The notes beneath the pieces are model-generated. The model was not told the DNA's origin, ran no database searches, and saw nothing but the letters and a program-made list of their open reading frames with translations. Positions 1 through 5,218 of a DNA stretch of 7,318 nucleotides are shown piece by piece; positions within the stretch are counted from its first letter, which is position 1, and the number at the start of each line of letters is the position of its first letter. The DNA lies in NCBI GenBank assembly GCA_030830465.1, contig JAURMY010000077.1, positions 1-7,318 on the forward strand, written 5' to 3'. Position numbers and translations under genes: made by a program. The DNA comes from Alphaproteobacteria bacterium (GTDB lineage Bacteria; Pseudomonadota; Alphaproteobacteria; Rhodobacterales; Rhodobacteraceae).

Positions 1-467
1 GCAAAGACCAGCACCAAGAGCATGGCAAACCAGAAATTTGGAATGGCGATGCCCAGTTGGGTGATGCCCATAACGCTGATATCGCTGGCCTTTCCGCGTC
101 GCGCCGCGGCCAGAAGGCCAACCGGAAAGGCGATGGCGGTGGACAGGATCAGGGCATAGATCGCCAGCGGCAGGCTGACCCAGACACGGGCAAGGATCAG
201 TTCACTGACCGGCACGCGATAGGTGTAAGAGGTGCCGAAATCACCGGTCAGAATACCGCCGATCCAATGCACGTATCGCAGGAAAACCGACCCGTTCAGG
301 CCCAGTTGATCCCGCAGGGCGGCCACGGTATCAGGCTCGGCATTCAGGCCCAGCATGAACGAGGCCGGGTCGCCGGGGATCACTTCGATCACCGCAAAAA
401 TGACCACGCTGGCGGCCAGAAGGCTGAGCAGAAGCGAGACCAGTCTTGTGGCGGCGTATCGGAGCAT
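1..467 (-). CDS. ABC transporter permease, DppB/OppB type (partial, N-terminal half)
   Basis: Inner-membrane permease subunit of a peptide/opine/nickel-class ABC importer, cut by the left edge; 155 codons are visible. Reading from ATG at 467, the protein begins MLRYAATRLVSLLLSLLAAS and residues 9-29 form the first membrane helix. It continues with the family hallmark IPGDPASFML (residues 29-39), an RDQLGLN segment (52-58) and LTGDFGTSYTYRVPV (73-87). The BPD_transp_1 membrane domain starts near residue 93 and includes IAIPNFWFAMLL (139-150). This order matches DppB/OppB proteins of about 310-340 residues, so roughly half is missing, including the EAA loop that contacts the ATPase. An in-frame TAG lies 13 codons upstream with no better ATG between, so this start is favoured, although no clear Shine-Dalgarno is seen. 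The substrate cannot be deduced; a second permease, ATPases and a binding protein would be expected beyond the edge. Confidence 0.93.
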   Translation of the reverse strand, partial: MLRYAATRLVSLLLSLLAASVVIFAVIEVIPGDPASFMLGLNAEPDTVAALRDQLGLNGSVFLRYVHWIGGILTGDFGTSYTYRVPVSELILARVWVSLPLAIYALILSTAIAFPVGLLAAARRGKASDISVMGITQLGIAIPNFWFAMLLVLVF

Positions 468-599
468 GGCCCGGATGCTAGTGGGCGCAGGGGCGTTGGT
501 CTAGGGCGAAAAAATCCAAAGGAAAAGCCGGCAACGGCGCGATGACGCGCGCTTTTTAAAAGGGTTGGCAAGACGCGGATGGAAACGCGTGAAGGTCGA

Positions 600-1496
600 T
601 CAGCGGCGCGCCGCCCTGGCCTGCCGGACCATGGCGAAGGTGTAAAGCACCAGCGAGGCCCAGATCAGCGGGAAGGCGACTATCCTTGCGGTGCCGAACG
701 GCTCGCCAAAGACAAAAACCGCGACCAGAAAGATCAGGGTCGGCGAGATATATTGCAGGATGCCGATGGTGGACAGCCGCAGGCGCTTGGCGCCGTTGGC
801 ATAAAGGATCAGGGGGATCGCGCTGATCGGGCCCGCCCCGATCAACAGCCAGGTGTCGCGCATGCTGCCGGTCATGAAATGGCTTTGGCCGGACTGAACC
901 AGATAAGCGATATAGAGCAGGCCAAAAGGCAACAGCAGCAGCACCTCCAGCGTGAAGGCCTGATTGGGGCCGATCGGCAGGGATTTCTTGAAATAGGCGT
1001 AAAAGCCCCAGGTCAGGGTCAGCCCCAATGCGGCGACGGGAAGGCGCCCAGCGTCGATGGTCAGTACAGCCACCCCACAGGCGGCAAGGCCGATGGCGGC
1101 CCATTGGGTGCGGCTGAGCTTTTCGCGCAGCAGGACCGAGGCCAGAAAAATACTGAACAGGGGGTTGATGTAATAGCCCAAAGCCGCCTCAAGCGCGTTG
1201 CCCGAGGTGATCGACCAGACATAAAACCCCCAGTTTACCCCGATCAACGAGGCGGTGATCGCCGCCATCATCAACATGCGCGGATTGCGAAAGGCGGCCC
1301 GCAGGTCCGCGGTCCGGCCGGTGGCCCAAAGCACCAAAAAGGCAAAGGGGATCGACCAGACGATCCGATGGGCAATCACCTCGGCGGGGCCATAGGGGGC
1401 CAGCAGCTTCATATAGATCGGCAGCGCGCCCCAATAAATATAGGCGCTTAGGGCAAAGGCGAAGCCCGCCGGGCTGTCTTCGTTTTTCTGGGTCAT
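600..1496 (-). CDS. rarD: RarD-type EamA (DMT superfamily) transporter
   Basis: Integral membrane protein of the drug/metabolite transporter superfamily, 298 residues, the usual RarD length. It has two EamA repeats (about residues 10-145 and 155-292) and about ten hydrophobic helices. RarD-like landmarks are YWGALPIYMKLL (21-32), HRIVWSIPF (43-51), VNWGFYVWSI (87-96), EAALGYYINPL (103-113), TWGFYAYFKK (162-171) and a late LQYISPTLIF segment. The name comes from a chloramphenicol-sensitivity association; the physiological substrate of the family is not well established, and amino acids or other small metabolites are possible. The ATG at 1496 is preceded by a weak purine-rich GGCGGA. The gene lies 67 bp downstream of the MFS gene on the same strand with no convincing terminator between, so co-transcription is possible. 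The symbol rests on motif resemblance, so a more general EamA transporter remains the alternative. Confidence 0.9.
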   Translation of the reverse strand: MTQKNEDSPAGFAFALSAYIYWGALPIYMKLLAPYGPAEVIAHRIVWSIPFAFLVLWATGRTADLRAAFRNPRMLMMAAITASLIGVNWGFYVWSITSGNALEAALGYYINPLFSIFLASVLLREKLSRTQWAAIGLAACGVAVLTIDAGRLPVAALGLTLTWGFYAYFKKSLPIGPNQAFTLEVLLLLPFGLLYIAYLVQSGQSHFMTGSMRDTWLLIGAGPISAIPLILYANGAKRLRLSTIGILQYISPTLIFLVAVFVFGEPFGTARIVAFPLIWASLVLYTFAMVRQARAARR

Positions 1497-1563
1497 GGTT
1501 GTCCGCCAAGGGATCGCTGCCCCGACGGGCTAACCGATTGCAAGGCCATGCGCCATCGGAAAA

Positions 1564-2775
1564 TCAGGCCGGTTGCGCGGCAAGGCCGCCTGTGCGGCGC
1601 CACAGGGTGCTGACCACGATCAGGTTCATCACCCCGGCAAGGGCGGCCACCGCAAAGGGCCATGAATAGCCGCCGGTCAGGTCATAAAGCGCGCCACCCA
1701 TATAGCCGCCGATGGCATGGCCGAACCAGGCGAACATGCTGACCACACCCATGGCATAGGCGCGTCGCGACGCCGGGGTGAGGGCGGTGATTGAGGTCAG
1801 AACCCCGGTCATCACTCCGGCATAGCCAAAGCCATAGATCAGGGCATAGATGTAAAAACTATGCAGCGTGTCCAATTGAACGAACCAGAACACCAGCAGG
1901 GTCATCCAGGCGGTTGCCGTCATATAGGCCGGCAGGGCGCCGATCATATCGGCCAGCCGGCCAAACCCGATCCGCCCCGCAATGGCGATCAGCATCATGG
2001 CAAAGGCCACTCCACTGGCCTGATCCAGCGGTACGCCGCAAATATCCTGAACCAGCGGCACCAGATGGATCAGCGGCACTGACATGCAGGTGCAACAGCC
2101 GATCGTGGCAATGCTCATCCGCCACACAACGGTGTTGACCGGCAGGGTGGACCCCTTCGCGGCCGCGGCGTTCGTGGCGTTCGCCGCGGTTACTTCCGGC
2201 GGTTGGCGCAACAATAGGGCCAGCGGGACCAGCAACGCCAGCATCGCGCCGCCCGTGATGCCAAAGGCGGCAGCAACCCCATAGGCGCGGATCAGATAGG
2301 CCGACAGGAACGGCACGCCGCCCTGTCCCAGCGCCTGCCCGGCGGTGGCGATGCCAATGGCTACCCCCGCCCCGACCGGGAACCACCGCCCGACCGCCGC
2401 CATGACTGTGGGAAAGATCGCCCCGGCGCCAAAGAACCCCGCCACCAGAAACAGCGCATATAACAGCCACAGATCCGTGACGAACCCAGCCGCGATATAA
2501 CACAGGCCCAGCACCGAGACGCCAAACAAAACGATGGTCCGGGTTGAACGTCCGTCGGCCCAGCGACCGATCACCATGCCCCCCAAGGCTAGGCCGATGA
2601 TGCCGCATGTGTTGATCAGGGCAACCTCACCCCGCTGCCAGCCATGGGCCTCTTGCAAAGGCACGATATAGGCCGAGATGCCGTTGACAACCGATCCCAT
2701 CGCCAATGCCAGAATGAGGGCGGAAGCCAGAACGATCACCCAGCGATAGGCGGGTAAATTGGGGGCGTCAGCCAT
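1564..2775 (-). CDS. MFS transporter (OFA/monocarboxylate-like)
   Basis: Major facilitator permease of 403 residues with about twelve hydrophobic helices. The MFS motif A in the loop between helices 2 and 3 is GRWADGRSTR (70-79), and a degenerate copy in the second half is GRIGFGRLADMIG (267-279). The GRWFPVGAGVAIGIATAGQALG-like stretch (129-150) resembles oxalate/formate and monocarboxylate antiporters of the MFS_1 family. The central cytoplasmic loop (about 190-215) is unusually rich in Ala, Thr and Asn. The frame stays open to a GTG at 2799, but ATG at 2775 is preferred because AAAGGAC lies 7-8 bases upstream of it and the GTG has no comparable site. The protein probably exchanges or takes up a small organic anion; the substrate cannot be read from the sequence. 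It is divergent from the Hint-domain gene and is the first gene of a possible two-gene unit with the RarD-type gene. Confidence 0.9.
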   Translation of the reverse strand: MADAPNLPAYRWVIVLASALILALAMGSVVNGISAYIVPLQEAHGWQRGEVALINTCGIIGLALGGMVIGRWADGRSTRTIVLFGVSVLGLCYIAAGFVTDLWLLYALFLVAGFFGAGAIFPTVMAAVGRWFPVGAGVAIGIATAGQALGQGGVPFLSAYLIRAYGVAAAFGITGGAMLALLVPLALLLRQPPEVTAANATNAAAAKGSTLPVNTVVWRMSIATIGCCTCMSVPLIHLVPLVQDICGVPLDQASGVAFAMMLIAIAGRIGFGRLADMIGALPAYMTATAWMTLLVFWFVQLDTLHSFYIYALIYGFGYAGVMTGVLTSITALTPASRRAYAMGVVSMFAWFGHAIGGYMGGALYDLTGGYSWPFAVAALAGVMNLIVVSTLWRRTGGLAAQPA

Positions 2776-3034
2776 CAAATAAGTCCTTTGGTCTGGCACT
2801 CGGCCTGTTGTCCATCACCGTTGCATATCGCGGCTCCAATGTCCCGCATTGTTATCCGGGGTGCCGGTTGAGGCAGCGCCGCAGGCAAGGAAAATTGTCA
2901 TATTCGCCTCAATTTCTTGACGCTTTTTGGCCATTTTTCAGGGCTAGAGAACACTCAAACCGGTCCATCGCGACCGCAGAGACAATCAGGCGACTGTCCT
3001 TGGGGAGGCGTCGCCAAAGCCGGGAACCGCTGCT
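2776..3034. promoter_or_regulatory. Divergent intergenic region between MFS and Hint-domain genes
   Basis: This 259-bp stretch must carry the promoters of two divergent genes. A TTGACG hexamer at 2917-2922 on the plus strand is a possible -35 box for the Hint gene, but no good -10 box lies 16-18 bases downstream; the nearest candidate, CTAGAG at 2944-2949, is about 21 bases away. Two inverted repeats stand out. One is CAATG-TCCCG-CATTG at 2837-2851. The other is TTGAGGC at 2868-2874 matched by GCCTCAA at 2906-2912, with 31 bases between, ending just before the TTGACG. GGGGAGG at 3002-3008 looks like a Shine-Dalgarno sequence but lies 26 bases before the ATG at 3035. No protein-coding gene is convincing here. 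Confidence 0.35.
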
Positions 3035-4021
3035 ATGGCGTTGGAAAAACTCATTATTTACCGGATTGCATCGGGGGATAACACCTATCCGCATTCGGGC
3101 AACTTCACCATCGTCAATGCCGGCAGCATTATCGTGGATGATTCGAACGGTTCACGCGATGCTGAACTGGGTGACGCGACACATACCGGCAGCAGCGACG
3201 TTGGCGATCAGAATGTCACCGATTCAAGCGTTTCGGGCATCAGCGTCGGCGACACGGTGGATTCGCGGTATAAGTATACGTTCACGGGATCCGACGGTTC
3301 GTCCGGGACGGTCTATTTCATCGCAACCAACAGTGCCAACAATTACGGCCCGATCATGATTTCAAGCACGCCGCTTGATCCGTCGGTGACCTATACATTC
3401 GGCACATTCAACACCGATGGCGCGGTCAATTACGACAATGTGGTGCAGTGTTTCGTGCGCGGCAGCCGGATTGAAACCGCGCGCGGCATGGTGGCGGTCG
3501 AAGAGCTGGCCCTTGGCGATCTGATTCGGACCATGGACCATGGCTATCAGCCGGTGCGCTGGATCGGGTCGAAAACCGTGGCTGCCGAAGGGGCGCTTGC
3601 GCCGATCCGCATCCGGGCCGGTGCGCTGGGCAATGACCGCGACTTGCTGGTGTCGCCCCAGCACCGGATGTTGCTGACCGGCTGGCGGCTGGAACTGCTA
3701 TTCGCCGAGGATCAGGCGCTGGCCACGGCAAAATCCTTGTTGAACGACCATTCGATCACCCGTCAGTGCGGCGGCGAGGTTGAATATTTTCACGTGATGT
3801 TTGACAGCCATGAAATCATTTTTGCCGAAGGTGCCCCGACCGAAAGTTTCCATCCCGGCCAGCACGCCATGGATGGTCTGGCCGAGGCAACCCGCGAGGA
3901 AATCTACGGGCTGTTCCCGCAATTGCGTGGCGATGTCGCCGCCTATGGTCCGCTGGCCCGGTTCAGCCTGAAAGCGCATGAGGCGCGGATGCTGTCCGAA
4001 GGCGCGCGTCTGGCCGCCTGA
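3035..4021 (+). CDS. Hint_2 (hedgehog/intein-type) domain protein
   Basis: A 328-residue protein in two parts. Residues 1-137 form a polar, Ser/Thr/Asp/Gly-rich segment with alternating beta-like stretches (such as SRYKYTFTGSDGSSGTVYFI, 77-96); it has no RTX nonapeptides and no clear signal peptide. Residues 138-328 match the Hint_2 type common in Rhodobacterales. They start with CFVRGSRIETARG (139-151; Cys139 would be the self-cleavage nucleophile), then VEELALGDLIRTMDHGYQPVRWIG (155-178), SPQHRMLL (207-214), YFHVMFDSHEIIFAEG (251-266), ESFHPGQ (270-276) and a tail YGPLARFSLKAHEARML. The family is thought to self-process at the conserved Cys, as in hedgehog and inteins; there is no C-terminal HN motif for splicing, so cleavage or ligation is the more likely activity. 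The target is unknown. ATG at 3035 is the only usable start after the in-frame TAG at 2945, although its Shine-Dalgarno is weak. Confidence 0.88.
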   Translation: MALEKLIIYRIASGDNTYPHSGNFTIVNAGSIIVDDSNGSRDAELGDATHTGSSDVGDQNVTDSSVSGISVGDTVDSRYKYTFTGSDGSSGTVYFIATNSANNYGPIMISSTPLDPSVTYTFGTFNTDGAVNYDNVVQCFVRGSRIETARGMVAVEELALGDLIRTMDHGYQPVRWIGSKTVAAEGALAPIRIRAGALGNDRDLLVSPQHRMLLTGWRLELLFAEDQALATAKSLLNDHSITRQCGGEVEYFHVMFDSHEIIFAEGAPTESFHPGQHAMDGLAEATREEIYGLFPQLRGDVAAYGPLARFSLKAHEARMLSEGARLAA

Positions 4022-4037
4022 CACAAAGCTGCCGGGG

Positions 4038-4964
4038 TCAGACCGTCCCGCCGAATTCCAGCCATTTGCGGCAGCCCGGTGTCAGCACCCGGTCGCAGGC
4101 CTGATCGTAAAGCATCAGTTCGGCGGGCGACAGGATGTCTTTCCACCGCCCGTTTACCCCCTTGTGCAGGAAAGTTTTTGCGCCGCCCTTCCAGGAAGTG
4201 CCGCCGTCAGGAACGTAATTGTCCGCGTCGTTGCGCATTGACTCGATGCTGACCTCCTCGGCCACCGCGCGGATCGCTTCGCTGTCGCGGTCAAGCCCCA
4301 GAAAGGTTGCGATTTTTCCGATTGATCCGGTCAGATCGCGCTTCATGTCGGCGTAATGCAGGAACAGGATGTTGGGCAGGTGGCGATAGGGCCACCACGA
4401 CTGGACATTATAAAGATGCGACCAGAAGGGATAGCCGTCCTGTTCCCAGTCAAACCAACCCCTGGTGCACCAGTCATGCCAGTAGGCGTGGAAATCCTCG
4501 GGCGGGTAGGGGCATTTTTCGCCGACAAGACCCGGTGTGTCGTTGATCTCGGAATAGACCAGATCACTGTAATTCACGTAATGGTTCCAAAGGGACAAGG
4601 CCACGTCACGGCCGTCACGGCTGACATAGATATATTTTGCGTCCGGGAAAAACCGCAAACCGTCCAGCGGCAGGTGGGTTTTCATGGTGCGACGGGCCAG
4701 TGGCATTTCAAGATATTCGTTCACCACCTCCCAGGGAATGCCGCGGTAATCGACCCATTGGTTGATCTGCCAGACCGGGGCCGGAAAACTTTTGCCGGGA
4801 TATAGCAGGTTGGCGACAATGGCCTGGGTCCAGGTGGTGCCCGCCTTGAGCGAAGTCGCCACCACGATATCGCCGTCGCGCGGGGTCACAAGGTCCCATC
4901 GGGTGCTGTCGAAATGGTGGTTCTGATAGACCCGGTTGCGAATGGGCTGGTTCTGGCTGGGCAT
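4038..4964 (-). CDS. PAPS-dependent sulfotransferase (Sulfotransfer_1 family)
   Basis: A 308-residue cytosolic-type sulfotransferase that would transfer sulfate from 3'-phosphoadenosine-5'-phosphosulfate (PAPS) to an acceptor hydroxyl or amine. The family landmarks are present in order. The 5'-phosphosulfate loop is TSLKAGTTW (37-45, Lys40). The catalytic histidine is in MKTHLP (His97). The 3'-phosphate site is YVSRDGRDVALSLWNHY (113-129, Arg116 and Ser124). The C-terminal PAPS motif is HKGVNGRWKD (267-276), a close form of RKGxxGxWK. The middle section is rich in Trp and Tyr (about 158-193), which may shape an acceptor pocket; the acceptor is unknown. ATG at 4964 has a good Shine-Dalgarno, AAAAGGA, about six bases upstream. 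The gene converges on the Hint-domain gene with only 16 bp between stop codons and is divergent from creatinase. Confidence 0.92.
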   Translation of the reverse strand: MPSQNQPIRNRVYQNHHFDSTRWDLVTPRDGDIVVATSLKAGTTWTQAIVANLLYPGKSFPAPVWQINQWVDYRGIPWEVVNEYLEMPLARRTMKTHLPLDGLRFFPDAKYIYVSRDGRDVALSLWNHYVNYSDLVYSEINDTPGLVGEKCPYPPEDFHAYWHDWCTRGWFDWEQDGYPFWSHLYNVQSWWPYRHLPNILFLHYADMKRDLTGSIGKIATFLGLDRDSEAIRAVAEEVSIESMRNDADNYVPDGGTSWKGGAKTFLHKGVNGRWKDILSPAELMLYDQACDRVLTPGCRKWLEFGGTV

Positions 4965-5054
4965 AGGGCGTCCTTTTGAAAGGGTTGAAAAACACTAGCG
5001 GCAGGCTGTTGCGGCTGGCAACCGTCAAGCGCCGGGCTGAGTGCAGAAATTCCT
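4965..5054. promoter_or_regulatory. Sulfotransferase-side half of the divergent intergenic region
   Basis: The stretch next to the sulfotransferase start holds its Shine-Dalgarno (CTTTT-side, 4971-4977 on the plus strand) and presumably its promoter. An inverted repeat GTTGC-GGCTG-GCAAC lies at 5008-5022. A TTGACG hexamer reads on the minus strand at 5028-5023 but has no recognisable -10 box at normal spacing. Only the inverted repeat is directly visible; a regulator-binding role is a guess. Confidence 0.25.
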
Positions 5055-5082
5055 TTGACAAATCCCCGATCGGGTGTAAATC
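5055..5082 (+). promoter_or_regulatory. Candidate sigma-70 type promoter of creatinase
   Basis: A perfect -35 hexamer TTGACA lies at 5055-5060. After 16 bases comes TAAATC at 5077-5082, a modest -10 match. This is the only consensus -35 box between the two divergent genes on this strand. Initiation would be expected near 5089, giving a leader of about 130 nt before the ATG at 5219. The spacer contains the perfect palindrome CCCGATCGGG (5065-5074), which would place a bound repressor directly on the polymerase. Confidence 0.45.
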
Positions 5083-5176
5083 AGCGCCCAGGCACTGACG
5101 ATGGCGTCGTCATGCGGGGACATCCCCGCCAGCCTGCGGGAGAGCCCGCATTTGTCCTGTACGCCCGGATTTGTCC
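5057..5176. repeat. Three copies of ATTTGTC (one inverted) around the creatinase promoter and leader
   Basis: ATTTGTCC occurs at 5150-5157 and 5169-5176, 19 bases apart. The inverse complement GACAAATCC occurs at 5057-5065, overlapping the -35 box, and matches GGATTTGTC at 5167-5175. The copies could be regulator half-sites or could be incidental to RNA pairing in the leader. Confidence 0.35.
5065..5074. promoter_or_regulatory. Palindrome CCCGATCGGG in the promoter spacer (possible operator)
   Basis: A perfect 10-bp palindrome sits between the putative -35 and -10 boxes of the creatinase promoter. It immediately follows the near-palindrome TTTGACAAA (5054-5062). Position and symmetry suggest an operator, but no regulator gene is present in the window. 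Confidence 0.3.
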
Positions 5177-5218
5177 GGGGTTCAGTCCAAAGACCCCGGA
5201 GGACGACCGGAGGTCAAA
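5089..5218 (+). promoter_or_regulatory. Structured 5' leader of creatinase, candidate cis-regulatory RNA
   Basis: Six-base-pair hairpins follow one another along the leader. H0 is TGACGA/TCGTCA (5096-5101 with 5107-5112). H1 is GCGGGG/CCCCGC (5114-5119 with 5124-5129, loop ACAT). H2 is TGCGGG/CCCGCA (5135-5140 with 5145-5150, loop AGAG). H3 is CCCGGA/TCCGGG (5164-5169 with 5174-5179, loop TTTG). H4, TCCGGGGT/ACCCCGGA (5174-5181 with 5193-5200), uses the 3' arm of H3, so H3 and H4 exclude each other. CAGGC (5089-5093) can pair with GCCTG (5132-5136) to enclose H0 and H1. Near the start codon GACC-GGA-GGTC (5205-5215) can fold over the Shine-Dalgarno. No U tract follows any stem, so control of translation start fits better than premature termination. 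I cannot match it to a known riboswitch class; the structures were found by eye, without folding energies. Confidence 0.5.
5209..5214 (+). promoter_or_regulatory. Shine-Dalgarno site that decides the creatinase start
   Basis: GGAGGT lies five bases before the ATG at 5219, ideal spacing, and fixes that start over the in-frame TTG at 5171. The site is flanked by GACC and GGTC and can be closed in a small hairpin. A second CCGGAGG lies 11 bases upstream (5196-5202), too far from the ATG to initiate there, so it may act as a decoy or standby site. Confidence 0.75.

Noticed and set aside
57..545. Open plus-strand frame of 162 codons
   Set aside because: It is antisense to the ABC permease, its product is polar and low-complexity (many Gly, Gln, Arg) without domain features, and the opposite strand reads a clear DppB-type protein.
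537..557. GCGCG-ATGA-CGCGC followed by GCTTTTT, terminator-like on the plus strand
   Set aside because: No plus-strand gene lies upstream, and read on the minus strand, where the genes are, it has no trailing U tract; a 5-bp stem is also weak.
579..1451. Open plus-strand frame of 290 codons
   Set aside because: It mirrors the RarD-type gene; the product is a Gly/Gln/Arg-rich composition typical of antisense frames in GC-rich DNA.
2776..2799. GTG at 2799 as MFS start
   Set aside because: AAAGGAC is well spaced for the ATG at 2775 and would lie inside the coding sequence if GTG were used; the extra eight residues add no family feature.
3452..4021. A splicing intein in the Hint-domain protein
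   Set aside because: There is no C-terminal HN plus Cys/Ser/Thr junction and no downstream extein; the layout fits the Hint_2 family.
5136..5204. Glycine riboswitch, suggested by GGGAGAG at 5138-5144
   Set aside because: The conserved CGCCGAAGGRGCAA and CTCAGGCAAAAGGAC segments of that class are absent, and GGGAGAG is explained by the H2 hairpin and its AGAG loop.
5174..5204. H-type pseudoknot between the H4 loop GTCC (5185-5188) and GGAC (5201-5204)
   Set aside because: The connection between the two stems would have no bases to span an 8-bp stem, which is sterically impossible unless H4 is largely melted.
5171..5218. TTG at 5171 as creatinase start
   Set aside because: The added 16 residues do not resemble known creatinases, have no Shine-Dalgarno, and lie in the hairpin-rich leader; ATG at 5219 has GGAGGT at ideal spacing.
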